In this document: one piece after another, positions 6,759-15,170 of the stretch
Position numbering within the stretch: the first letter of the stretch is position 1
Layout: each line of letters begins with the position of its first letter
Assembly: GCA_001919995.1 (NCBI GenBank)
Contig: MNIY01000137.1
Span: forward strand, 1-15,378
DNA length: 15,378 nt
Direction of reading: 5' to 3'
Origin: Ktedonobacter sp. 13_1_20CM_4_53_11
GTDB lineage: Bacteria > Chloroflexota > Ktedonobacteria > Ktedonobacterales > Ktedonobacteraceae
The notes under the pieces: generated by a model
The model's database searches: none
The model's input: only the letters and a program-made list of their open reading frames with translations
What the model was told of the DNA's origin: nothing
Made by a program: the position numbers and the translations under genes

Positions 6759-8651
6759 CTAAAGTCCAGGAAACGTATACATTTCACCGCTACATAAAAA
6801 GACAAAAACCACTGCCGCCCCATGAGAGCGGCAGTGGTCTAGTTTGCCCGTTTTCTCCCTCATCAGCTCTTCCATCTGGGCCAGATGCGACTCGAACAGC
6901 GCCAACGCCTGGCGTATCGGTTCCGGTGAGGTCATATCTACTCCAGCTTTTTTGAGTAACTCTATACTATAGTCAGACGAGCCGCTGCTAAGAAACTTCA
7001 GATAGCGTTCAACGGCGGGCTTTCCCTCGTGCAATATCTGCTGTACAAGGGCAGACGCGGCAGAGATACCCGTGGCATATTGATAGACGTAGAAACTGCT
7101 ATAGAAGTGTGGGATACGTGCCCACTCGATATCGATGAGTTCATCGATAAACGTTTCACCACCATAGTACTTCTCATTAAGGCCATGATAGAGCGCGCTG
7201 AGCGAATCCGTCGTTAACGGCTCACCCTTTTCCGCCCGGCTATGAATCTGTTGTTCAAATTCCGCGAACATCGTCTGGCGGAAGAGAGTACCGCGGAAAC
7301 CTTCCAAAGAGTGATTGAGGATAGCCAGGCGCAGAGCAGTGTCAGAGGTCGTCTTTAACAAGTGCTCTGTCAACAGCCCTTCGTTCAGCGTTGAAGCGAC
7401 TTCGGCCACAAAAATGGTATAGTCGCCATACTGGTAGGGCTGGTAATTGCGCGTGTAGAACGAGTGCAGGGAGTGCCCCAGTTCATGAGCAAGCGTAAAC
7501 ATGCTATCGCGGTTATTCTGATAATTCATCAGGATAAACGGCTGTGTAGTGTACGCACCACCACTGTATGCCCCACCTCGTTTGCCGGGTGTCTCATATA
7601 CATCGATCCAGCGCTTTGTAAACCCCTTTTTAAGCGTGTCAAGGTAATTCTCACCTAAAGGAGCCAACGCCGCTATAACGGTATCCCTCGCCTGTTGATA
7701 GCTGATCTCTTCTCGCGTCTCCTCAACAATCGGGACATAGAGATCGTACATGTGCAATTCATCGAGTTGCAGGATACGTTTGCGCAACTTGAGGTAGCGG
7801 TTGAGCAGAGGAATGTGCTCACTTACCGTTTCGACCAGATTGTCATATACACTGACCGGGATATTGTAACGAGCGAGGGCGTACTCCCGGCTCGAACTAT
7901 AGTTGTGCTGGGTCGTGTAAAAGATGTCTGTCTTCACCTGCGCTGCCAACGTCGATGCAATGGTATTGCGCTGCTTCAAGAACGTGCTATGCAATCCCTC
8001 GAAGGCATCTTTGCGCACCCGGCGATCCGTACTGCGAATGAAGAGCTGGTAATTCCCTTTAGTCAGTTCTACCTCTTCGCCCGCCTCATCTTTGATGGTA
8101 GGAAGCTTTAGATCTGCGTTATCAATCATGGTGAAGACACTGCCTGGAGTCTCCGCCATTTCACCTGCCGCGGCAAGTACAGATTCAATTTCTGCCGAAC
8201 GAATATGTCCCCGCTTACGATTCAGGTCATGCAACTGTTGCCCATAGAGCGCTAACCCCGGGGTCTCTTTGATGAACCGATCAAGTTTATCTTGAGGTAG
8301 AGCCAGTATTTCTGGTTCAATGTATGCGGCAATCGTCGAGAGACGCACATACAATTGCACAGCGCGATCGGCCATTCCCTGATAGGTACTATTCGTGGTA
8401 TCTTCATCTTTGCGCATCGAGGCATAGACGTAGAGGCGTTCAAGTTCTTTTGACAGCTCATCACGCTTCTGCAATACTGTTAGCAGCGCCTGCCCGCTCT
8501 GTGAGAGCGTTCCTGCGAGTGCCTCCAATTCTGGTAAACGTTGTTGAAGGGTTTGAAAATCGCGCTCCCACTCCTCATTTGTCGAGAAGATACTTTCGAG
8601 ATTCCACGTAAATTCCACTGGAATCTCGTCTCGCTTCTTCAAAGTCTGCAA
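6759..8651 (-). CDS. pepF: Oligoendopeptidase F (M3 family), 3' end apparently frameshifted
   Basis: 630 residues as read. It is a cytoplasmic zinc peptidase cutting short peptides. The zinc motif HELGH is at 389-393 with the third ligand Glu417 in VAEVAS. The start is a TTG at 8649-8651: AAGGAG lies 7 bases upstream, and the family's N-terminal segment begins right after it. The SD site overlaps the stop codon of the glycosyltransferase gene, so the two are coupled. The C-terminus is odd: about the last 27 residues run through the gene's own terminator. Removing one A from the AAAA run at 6851-6854 would give ...MREKRAN and a TAG at 6839-6841, a 603-residue protein of normal PepF size ending just before the hairpin. 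The shift may be real or a sequence error. Confidence 0.93.
   Translation of the reverse strand: MQTLKKRDEIPVEFTWNLESIFSTNEEWERDFQTLQQRLPELEALAGTLSQSGQALLTVLQKRDELSKELERLYVYASMRKDEDTTNSTYQGMADRAVQLYVRLSTIAAYIEPEILALPQDKLDRFIKETPGLALYGQQLHDLNRKRGHIRSAEIESVLAAAGEMAETPGSVFTMIDNADLKLPTIKDEAGEEVELTKGNYQLFIRSTDRRVRKDAFEGLHSTFLKQRNTIASTLAAQVKTDIFYTTQHNYSSSREYALARYNIPVSVYDNLVETVSEHIPLLNRYLKLRKRILQLDELHMYDLYVPIVEETREEISYQQARDTVIAALAPLGENYLDTLKKGFTKRWIDVYETPGKRGGAYSGGAYTTQPFILMNYQNNRDSMFTLAHELGHSLHSFYTRNYQPYQYGDYTIFVAEVASTLNEGLLTEHLLKTTSDTALRLAILNHSLEGFRGTLFRQTMFAEFEQQIHSRAEKGEPLTTDSLSALYHGLNEKYYGGETFIDELIDIEWARIPHFYSSFYVYQYATGISAASALVQQILHEGKPAVERYLKFLSSGSSDYSIELLKKAGVDMTSPEPIRQALALFESHLAQMEELMREKTGKLDHCRSHGAAVVFVFLCSGEMYTFPGL
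6808..6838 (-). terminator. Intrinsic terminator lying inside the pepF frame
   Basis: On the minus strand an 11-bp perfect stem (ACCACTGCCGC with GCGGCAGTGGT), with a 9-base loop, is followed by TTTTGTCTTTTT. This is a textbook terminator. It lies 47 bases before the in-frame stop of pepF and 1 base after an out-of-frame TAG. Confidence 0.88.
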
Positions 8652-8658
8652 TGTTTTT

Positions 8659-8664
8659 CTCCTT
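8659..8664 (-). promoter_or_regulatory. Ribosome binding site that fixes the TTG start of pepF
   Basis: AAGGAG on the minus strand, 7 bases before the TTG at 8651. It overlaps the TAA of the upstream gene at 8663-8665. Confidence 0.7.
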
Positions 8665-9610
8665 ACTCTTCCTCTAACAAATCTTCCCTATCCCCCCATT
8701 TTTCAAGGAAGCGATAGAAGTTCCTTTTGGTCAACCTGGTCCGTTCAGCATCGGACAGACCAGCGTGCTGCAGAACTGGATAACAAGCTACAGGCAAGTT
8801 GGGTGTGACAACAATTTCAGCTCCGTTATCTCGAACAGCAAAGTTAAAATCAATATCCATATAATATGGAAAGCGATAACCCTCATCGAAGAAACCGGCT
8901 TTCTTTAGCAGCCTCCTCTTGAAAGCCATGCAGAGTAGATCTATCGCCTCAACATTCAAACGCTGGCTCTCCTCGAAGTGACGAAGATCATCGGTACGTA
9001 AACCATGCAGCCCGGTAATACCGACCCCATCGTTCGCTAATGTTTTTGCTAGCGGAGTAAACACATCGCCGGTAAACTCGACACTACTATCAAGCAGCAG
9101 GATGTAGCGCCCCAGGCTCTGCTTCAGGCCAATGTTCCTGGCTTCTGCCTCACCCATCGTGCGGCTGACGCGCAGTACGTGCAGTCGAGGATCGGAATGT
9201 TGTAACGCCGCCGCCCAGATGCTCAATTCATCCCGCGAGGCGTTATCAACTAGAATGATCTCAATATCGTAATTGCCGGCATAACGCAAGACGCCCTGGA
9301 TACAGCGTTGCGTCTGCTCAAAACTATCACGAGCCAGAATATTGACTGAAAAGAGGCACCTATCAGCTTCATCAAGCAGCGAAGGCAACTGGCGCGAGGT
9401 GCGGAAAACATTGCCGTCGACTTCGATACTTGGGAGAATAATTAAATGCGCTCCATGTGGATTATCTTTAATTGCATAGCCAGCCTCCTCAATTTGCCGC
9501 TTCAAGGCATCTGCCCGGTCATATTGACCTTTTCTACGTAACATATCACGCTCATGCGAAAGCGCTAGAATATCTGGGGGGATTGCATGTCGATATGGCT
9601 TCGTGGTCAT
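8663..9610 (-). CDS. Family 2 glycosyltransferase with CysRS-tail-like N-terminus
   Basis: 315 residues from the ATG at 9610; GGAAGG lies 9 bases before it and GGAG 3 bases before it. An in-frame ATG at 9619 touches GGAAGG with no spacing and is less likely. Residues about 10-59 (PPDILALSHERD..., ADALKRQIEEAGY, IKDNPHG) match the style of the C-terminal tail of cysteinyl-tRNA synthetase. A GT-A domain follows: VDNAS at 121-125, AEARNIG at 155-161, LLLDSS at 171-176 where DxD is usual, FDEGY at 241-245 and MDIDFNF at 251-257. It probably transfers a sugar to a surface polymer or lipid. The acceptor is unknown. It sits between ggt and pepF in one operon. Confidence 0.85.
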   Translation of the reverse strand: MTTKPYRHAIPPDILALSHERDMLRRKGQYDRADALKRQIEEAGYAIKDNPHGAHLIILPSIEVDGNVFRTSRQLPSLLDEADRCLFSVNILARDSFEQTQRCIQGVLRYAGNYDIEIILVDNASRDELSIWAAALQHSDPRLHVLRVSRTMGEAEARNIGLKQSLGRYILLLDSSVEFTGDVFTPLAKTLANDGVGITGLHGLRTDDLRHFEESQRLNVEAIDLLCMAFKRRLLKKAGFFDEGYRFPYYMDIDFNFAVRDNGAEIVVTPNLPVACYPVLQHAGLSDAERTRLTKRNFYRFLEKWGDREDLLEEE

Positions 9611-9656
9611 ACACTCCATCCTTCCGTACTACTATTTTTCTGCCCACAATAACTTG

Positions 9657-11318
9657 CTACCAACCAAGCGCGAGACCATCACAACGAGGGTCGGCAGCTC
9701 CCTCAAAAATATGAGTATTTGGATTGATGAGAATAGCCTGGGCATGACCCATTCGATCTTCCCACAAGCCTTCCACAATGGTTTGATGACCAAGTAAATC
9801 AAGTTCCAGGGGTACGCCGCTCAGAAAGCGCCGCTCCATCGAGACCACTTCTGCTATTTTACGCTCAAGGTGTTCATCGAGACTGCGCTGACCACTTACT
9901 TCTTGCCCCTTATGTGGCGATGCTGCTCTCACCGGTCCACTTCGCCAGCGCGGAGCTGAGATGGCTTGCTGAACATTCAAACCGAAATCGATGATGGCTG
10001 AAAGCACCTGCACATGTATTTGCGGTTGAGCATCTCCTCCCATCGATCCAAGAGCCAGATAGGGAGTCCCATTCTTGAGCACCATTGCAGGAGTGAGCGT
10101 GTGCATCGTACGCTTCCCCGGCTGCAAGTAATTCACATGGCGCGGATCAAGGGAGAAGTATGAACCCCGGTTTTGGAGTAATACACCTGTATTACCGCCA
10201 ATAATGCCGCTCCCAAAACCATTGTAGAGGCTCTGGATTAAAGAGACGACATTACCTTTGTTGTCCGCCACGCAAAGATACATGGTATCACCATCTTTTT
10301 CAAGTCCTGCAGCAAAGTATGGCGTTGCCTTCCTGGGGTTGATCCTGGCACGCTGTTCCGCAGCATACGTCTTGCTCAAAAGGTGCTCAACCGGTACATC
10401 TACAAATGCAGGGTCAGAAACGTAGCGATCCCTATCTGCAAAGGCCAGCTTTTTCGCCTCCAGCATCAAATGCAAGTATTCAGCAGTCTGGTGGCCAAGA
10501 GACCTGAGATCATACCCTTCAAGGATGTTGAGCATTTCCAATGCAGCTATACCTTGCGCATTCGGCGGAAACTCGTAGATATCATACCCGCGATAGTTTG
10601 TTGTGAGGGGCTCAACCCAATCCGATCGATGTTGTTGCATATCTTCCATGGAGAGCACGCCGCCACAGCTTTGAATATATTCAGTGATCGTACGCCCTAA
10701 TGGGCCACGATAAAAAGCGTCGCGCCCCTCCTTTGCTAGCGTGCGATAGGTGCGGGCCAGGTCAGGCTGCCGTAAAATGGTACCAGGCTGGAGCAGTCGC
10801 CCCCCTGGGAAGAAGACCGATGCCGTACTCTCCCAGGCCTTGAGCACAGGCTCAGCGCGGCGTAGCCAGCCACTCAATTTAGGGCTGACAGGCATGCCTT
10901 CCTCCGCGTAGGCAATAGCCGGTGCAAAGACTGTCTCCGCTGAAAGTGTCCCAAAACGTCCTAGAGCCTCAAACCAGCCATCAACCGCACCTGGCACATT
11001 AATAGAGAGTGGACCTCTTTCGGGAATCTCTTTCATGTCCCGGGACATGAAATATTCAGGTGTCATCCGGCTCGGAGCTCGCCCACTGCCATTCAGCGCG
11101 TGTAGTCGCTGCGATTTGGCTTCCCAGATGAGCATAAAGATATCGCCGCCAGCCGAACAGGTCGATGGATAGACGACAGTCGTAGCCATATTAGCAGCAA
11201 TGGCAGCGTCAACAGCATTTCCACCTTGTGTCAGAATGGAGAGACCAGCCTGGGTGGCGAGGTAGTGAGCACAGGCGACCATGCCGCGTGTACCCAGCAC
11301 GGGTTGTTCGGAGAGCAT
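9657..11318 (-). CDS. ggt: Gamma-glutamyltransferase (Ntn hydrolase)
   Basis: 553 residues from the ATG at 11318. It hydrolyses or transfers the gamma-glutamyl group of glutathione and similar peptides. The precursor is cut before the catalytic Thr345 (GDT-MYLCVADNKGN), giving a large and a small subunit; the Gly-Gly oxyanion motif appears as GSMGGD. No signal peptide is seen, so unlike E. coli GGT it should stay in the cytoplasm unless exported otherwise. GGAG lies 8 bases before this ATG. A TTG at 11366 also opens the frame, but it falls inside the -10 box and cannot be used from that promoter. The glycosyltransferase gene follows after 46 bases. Confidence 0.94.
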   Translation of the reverse strand: MLSEQPVLGTRGMVACAHYLATQAGLSILTQGGNAVDAAIAANMATTVVYPSTCSAGGDIFMLIWEAKSQRLHALNGSGRAPSRMTPEYFMSRDMKEIPERGPLSINVPGAVDGWFEALGRFGTLSAETVFAPAIAYAEEGMPVSPKLSGWLRRAEPVLKAWESTASVFFPGGRLLQPGTILRQPDLARTYRTLAKEGRDAFYRGPLGRTITEYIQSCGGVLSMEDMQQHRSDWVEPLTTNYRGYDIYEFPPNAQGIAALEMLNILEGYDLRSLGHQTAEYLHLMLEAKKLAFADRDRYVSDPAFVDVPVEHLLSKTYAAEQRARINPRKATPYFAAGLEKDGDTMYLCVADNKGNVVSLIQSLYNGFGSGIIGGNTGVLLQNRGSYFSLDPRHVNYLQPGKRTMHTLTPAMVLKNGTPYLALGSMGGDAQPQIHVQVLSAIIDFGLNVQQAISAPRWRSGPVRAASPHKGQEVSGQRSLDEHLERKIAEVVSMERRFLSGVPLELDLLGHQTIVEGLWEDRMGHAQAILINPNTHIFEGAADPRCDGLALGW

Positions 11319-11365
11319 ACAGGAGACTCCGTTTCTACAACATAGCACCAACAATGTTGTATACA

Positions 11366-11374
11366 ATTATAGCA
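11366..11374 (-). promoter_or_regulatory. Extended -10 promoter of the ggt-GT-pepF operon
   Basis: On the minus strand TG-C-TATAAT is a perfect extended -10. Transcription should begin near 11359, about 40 bases before the chosen ggt start. No strong -35 is visible. It lies in the 126-base gap after manC, where I see no clear terminator, so some manC transcripts may also continue into ggt. Confidence 0.65.
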
Positions 11375-11444
11375 CACAGAAATACCGTGACACCTGGCAA
11401 AGATACCACGGCTATTGGACGCATATGCTACGTGCTTGCTCTTG

Positions 11445-12509
11445 TTAGCCTTTTTTCTGCTGACTCTCCGCCAGTTCTTTCACACGCTGCACATGATCCT
11501 TGTGACAAATCATGGTTTTGTCGTCCATTTCAACCACGACTATATCTTCCAACCCAATAGTGTAGACCTGGCGTGCTGTATCGTTATAGACAAAGGTATT
11601 CTGACATTCCAGGCTGACGTGGGGACCAACAGCGCCCACTCCATATGCATCCGAAGGAAAGAGCGAGGTGTATTGCTCCCAGTTGCCAACATCATCCCAG
11701 CCAAGATCGGCGGGTATAACGACAAGGTTTTTCGTCTTCTCCATGATACCGTTATCGATAGAAATAGAGGTCAGAGTCGGCCAGATTTCATTGATCGTCG
11801 AGGTTTCCTGCGGCGTTCCCATAACACTGACAATGATATCTATTTTTCGCATCAGTTCGGGAAGATGGGTACGCATTTCAGCCAGAATCGCCTCTACTTT
11901 CCAGATGAACATCCCGCTATTCCACACGTAATGACCATCTTCCAGGTAGCTCTGCGCCGTCGACAAGTCTGGTTTTTCAACGAAGCGCTCAGCAAAAAAT
12001 GCCTGATGCCCATATCCTTCACCCACCGGGTCAGCGAAACGAATATAGCCATAGCCCGTTTCGGGCGAGGTCGGTTTAATACCAAGCGTCACGAGATAGC
12101 CTTGCTCGGCCAATTGATAGGCAAGTCGCAGCGATTGATGAAGCGCTTCAACATTGGCAACTACCGCGTCTGCATGGAATGAGGCCATAATGGCCTGCGG
12201 GTCATGCTGCGCAATGAGGGCTGCGATCCAGGCAACAGCAGGCGCTGAATTGCGTCCCACCGGTTCACCCAGGATGTGACTCACAGGGATAGATGGCAAG
12301 TGCTCCCGGACCAATCCAGCCATCGAGCGTCCTGTGACTACCCAGACTCGTTCGGGTGAAATAAGTGGAGCGACGCGCGCCAGGGTTTCTTGTATCATAC
12401 TTTGACCACTGGGAAGTGGCAGAAATTGCTTGGGGAAGCTGGACGTACTAAGTGGCCACAGCCGTGTCCCGCTTCCGCCCGCCAGAATGACCGCGTTGAG
12501 ATGTTCCAT
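11445..12509 (-). CDS. manC: Mannose-1-phosphate guanylyltransferase
   Basis: 354 residues, the usual size of a single-domain enzyme without the isomerase domain. It makes GDP-mannose from mannose 1-phosphate and GTP, for mannosylated glycans. Visible motifs are the nucleotide loop GGSGTRLWPLS (11-21) with Lys27, EPVGRNSAPA (82-91), HAD at 112-114 where PADH or PSDH is usual, TGYGYI (151-156), FVEKP (176-180), WNSGMF (196-201) and GWDDVGNW (270-277). AGGTAGGA lies about 11 bases before the ATG, a rather long spacing. A good promoter is upstream, and the murJ-like gene diverges from it. Confidence 0.95.
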   Translation of the reverse strand: MEHLNAVILAGGSGTRLWPLSTSSFPKQFLPLPSGQSMIQETLARVAPLISPERVWVVTGRSMAGLVREHLPSIPVSHILGEPVGRNSAPAVAWIAALIAQHDPQAIMASFHADAVVANVEALHQSLRLAYQLAEQGYLVTLGIKPTSPETGYGYIRFADPVGEGYGHQAFFAERFVEKPDLSTAQSYLEDGHYVWNSGMFIWKVEAILAEMRTHLPELMRKIDIIVSVMGTPQETSTINEIWPTLTSISIDNGIMEKTKNLVVIPADLGWDDVGNWEQYTSLFPSDAYGVGAVGPHVSLECQNTFVYNDTARQVYTIGLEDIVVVEMDDKTMICHKDHVQRVKELAESQQKKG

Positions 12510-12549
12510 ATCGAATATATTCCTACCTCACATGATATGTGTTTTCTAC

Positions 12550-12579
12550 GAACCGCACTGTGTTGCGCATGGGCGGTTC
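12550..12579 (-). promoter_or_regulatory. Leader hairpin upstream of manC
   Basis: GAACCGC at 12550-12556 pairs with GCGGTTC at 12573-12579 around a 16-base loop. It lies in the predicted manC leader between the promoter and the ribosome site. No T-run follows, so a role in mRNA stability or protein binding is possible; it may also be chance. Confidence 0.3.
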
Positions 12580-12598
12580 ATATAGAAGTTGTTAGGAT

Positions 12599-12626
12599 TG
12601 TATAGGGGTTTGTGGGGATGTGTCAA
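12599..12626 (-). promoter_or_regulatory. Sigma-70-like promoter of manC
   Basis: On the minus strand TTGACA (12626-12621) and TATACA (12604-12599) are 16 bases apart, with TACAAT as an overlapping alternative at 18. Start of transcription would be near 12590, giving a leader of about 80 bases. The rest of the 276-base gap up to the murJ-like gene shows no other clear signal. Confidence 0.6.
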
Positions 12627-12785
12627 ATGAGGCGAAACCCAAAGTCCACCCATACTAGTCAGAACACACCAAGTATGATATGCTTGACAGGCAACAACGA
12701 AACGGCGCGCTTCCAAATTCGATCTATTGAAAAGCAACAATAATAACCTGAGATACATTGATTTTAGACGTATAGAGCGAGTATA

Positions 12786-15170
12786 GTGGGAAACGAAGAA
12801 CAAGTATCGCCTCAGCCGCAGCAGGGAGCACCAGGACAGCAAGGCTACTATGGCTGGCAATATGAGCAGGAACAACCAGAGGCAATAGTGCAGCAGCCAC
12901 CGGCTGCGCCACAGCCACCAGTGTATCCTCAACGCCAGGCGCAACCACAACAAGCCCCCCCTCAGTATCCACCACAGGCTCAGGGAGGACAGCCATTTCA
13001 GCAAATGCCACCGCGCTACCAGCAACCGATCGCTGATATGGGCAGTTCGCTTGGCCTTGGACAGGGAATGGAGCACCAGTACTATGAAGTGCCCCAACCC
13101 TCCCAACATCTCCCGCAGTTGCGCCAGGCTCGCCTGCAACAATTGCGTGAGGAGAGGATGCGCCGTCAACAGCGAGGCATGAAACCAGATGCCGCCAGTG
13201 TTTTCCCATTCCGGGTGAAGAACCAATCGCCAGGGGCTAGAGCGCCCTTCCCTGCCACTCCCGAGCAGATGTCGCCATCCTGGGGCAATGGAGCTAACCC
13301 ACCTTCACAGCCAGGTGCACCAGCAAGAGCGCCCTCACAATTTTCGCCAGCATCGACTCCGCCCATAGAGGTATCGCCTATTCTTCCACCAGGTTCTTTG
13401 ACGCAAATGGGGCAGAGTAGTCCATCAGGTCAACTGATGACGCCAAGTAACTCGCTACAAGCTGCCTCTGAAGCCTCGCAAGATACCGGTATGATCCAGC
13501 GGGTTCATATCCGCCAGGCCACCTTTATCTTGACGGGCGCTTTCGTCGTCAGCCGCGTATTCGGGCTGGTGCGCACGTTACTCTTTGCCTTCGTCTTTGG
13601 TGCAGGCGCCACTTCCGACGCGTATATACAAGCGTTTTACATTCCCGATTTTATCTTCAATATCGTAGCCGGCGGTGCACTAACTTCAGCGTTTATACCC
13701 GTCTTTACAAAATACATGGTCGGCGACAACGATGAAAAGACCGCCTGGCATGTTGCCAGCGCTGCGCTCAACCTTGCCATTGCTATCATGATGGTGCTGG
13801 CGCTGATCGCTATCATCTTTGCAGGACAAATCATACCACTCTACAACCCGAAACCGGCACTTATGAGCCCGCAGGACTATGCCGCACACATCAACTTGAT
13901 TATTTCGCTTGCCCGCATCATGCTGTTGCAAGCAATTATCCTCGGTGGAGGCGTCATCGTCACTTCCGTATTAAATGCGCGTCAGAATTTTCTCTTACCC
14001 GCGATCGGCAGTGTGCTCTACAATGTAGGCATTATCATTGGACTTCTGCCCGGTGTCTTCCTGGCATACTTCGCGCAGCGCAACGATATCACCGCTGCCT
14101 ACGCAGCAACCTGGGGCGTCGTCCTGGGCGCAGCCTTGCAGGTTGCTATCCAGGTTCCTGGCCTCGTCAAAGTTGGTATGCGCTACACCTTCACGTTTGA
14201 CTGGCGACATCCCGGCGTTATTCAAGTCGGTCGCATGATGGTACCACGCGTTATCAATGCCGCTATGCTCTACTTCTCCATTTTTGTTGACCGCTTTCTC
14301 ATCACTTATCTTGGTGTTTCCTTCGTTGCAGTTGCCGCCAGTGGCCTGGTCACCCAGTACTATCAAGCGCTCCAGATATTGCTGCTGCCTCTCGGTATTT
14401 TCGGTATGGCAGTTTCCACCGCAGCCTTTCCAACTTTAGCAGAGAACGTCGCAAAGGAACGCTTCGATCGTTATCGCAGTATCATCCAGGAAACGCTGCG
14501 CAGCATCCTGTTTATGTCGATTCCCTCGAGTGTGGGGTTGATTGTCTTAGGACTGCCAATCGTCCAGGTGCTCCTCGAACATGGTAGATACGATCTGCAG
14601 AGCGCAGTTTTCACCACGTTTCCTCTCGCAGGCTTTGCTGTTGGCCTGGCCGGTCTCGCCTCGGTCGAAATCCTTACACGAGCATTCTACGCCCTGCGCG
14701 ACAGCCTTACACCTGTCATCGTAAGCGTACTCCAGTTTATCTTTAAGATTGCCCTGAGCCTTATCCTGATCAATATCGCGATCTGGGGACTACAGTGGGG
14801 CACGTTTGCCTTAGCATTTTCTACCTCCATTGCTGGTACGCTTGAAGCGGCTGTACTGCTCTGGATCCTGAATCAACGCGTTGGAGGTCTCCAACTGCGC
14901 CTCATGGCTAACTTTATCGGCCGTATCTTGCTGGCATCTCTGGCAATGGGGGCGGGACTTTTGATTCTTCGCTTTGTCCTCGATTTTGTTTTCGTCACTA
15001 CTCACGATCACGCCCTGGGGTTGGGAGGTTCGCTGCTGGCCCTGATAAAACTCTCCATAGAGTTGTTCGCAGGCATCTTCATCTACATTCGTGTGGCACG
15101 TCGCCTTGGCATCGAAGAGTTGGGGCCGGTGAAACGTGTGCTCGATCGTCTGAAATTATCCTGGATTTAA
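12786..15170 (+). CDS. murJ: MurJ/MviN-family lipid flippase with long disordered N-terminus
   Basis: 794 residues from a GTG start; the ribosome site (GAGCGAG) is weak and a stop lies in frame at 12765, so no better start exists upstream. Residues 1-235 are Pro/Gln/Ala-rich, without membrane helices, and probably disordered in the cytoplasm. From about 237 a MOP-superfamily flippase core with about 14 membrane helices begins: SRVFGLVR (256-263), Asp278 in TSDAY, then GGALTSAFIP. MurJ moves lipid II across the membrane for peptidoglycan synthesis. However, the positions matching E. coli Arg52, Arg270 and Glu273 appear to be Phe/Asn, Gln530 and Leu533. The substrate may therefore differ. The stop overlaps the start of hom. 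Confidence 0.88.
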   Translation: MGNEEQVSPQPQQGAPGQQGYYGWQYEQEQPEAIVQQPPAAPQPPVYPQRQAQPQQAPPQYPPQAQGGQPFQQMPPRYQQPIADMGSSLGLGQGMEHQYYEVPQPSQHLPQLRQARLQQLREERMRRQQRGMKPDAASVFPFRVKNQSPGARAPFPATPEQMSPSWGNGANPPSQPGAPARAPSQFSPASTPPIEVSPILPPGSLTQMGQSSPSGQLMTPSNSLQAASEASQDTGMIQRVHIRQATFILTGAFVVSRVFGLVRTLLFAFVFGAGATSDAYIQAFYIPDFIFNIVAGGALTSAFIPVFTKYMVGDNDEKTAWHVASAALNLAIAIMMVLALIAIIFAGQIIPLYNPKPALMSPQDYAAHINLIISLARIMLLQAIILGGGVIVTSVLNARQNFLLPAIGSVLYNVGIIIGLLPGVFLAYFAQRNDITAAYAATWGVVLGAALQVAIQVPGLVKVGMRYTFTFDWRHPGVIQVGRMMVPRVINAAMLYFSIFVDRFLITYLGVSFVAVAASGLVTQYYQALQILLLPLGIFGMAVSTAAFPTLAENVAKERFDRYRSIIQETLRSILFMSIPSSVGLIVLGLPIVQVLLEHGRYDLQSAVFTTFPLAGFAVGLAGLASVEILTRAFYALRDSLTPVIVSVLQFIFKIALSLILINIAIWGLQWGTFALAFSTSIAGTLEAAVLLWILNQRVGGLQLRLMANFIGRILLASLAMGAGLLILRFVLDFVFVTTHDHALGLGGSLLALIKLSIELFAGIFIYIRVARRLGIEELGPVKRVLDRLKLSWI

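Noticed and set aside
12684..12712. Perfect TTGACA upstream of the flippase gene
   Set aside because: No -10-like hexamer occurs at 16-18 bases downstream, so it cannot be called a promoter.
12546..13226. Long minus-strand reading frame opposite the 5' part of the flippase gene
   Set aside because: It is a Leu/Trp/Arg-rich mirror of the Pro/Gln-rich coding strand, has no ribosome site and overlaps the manC promoter and the flippase frame.
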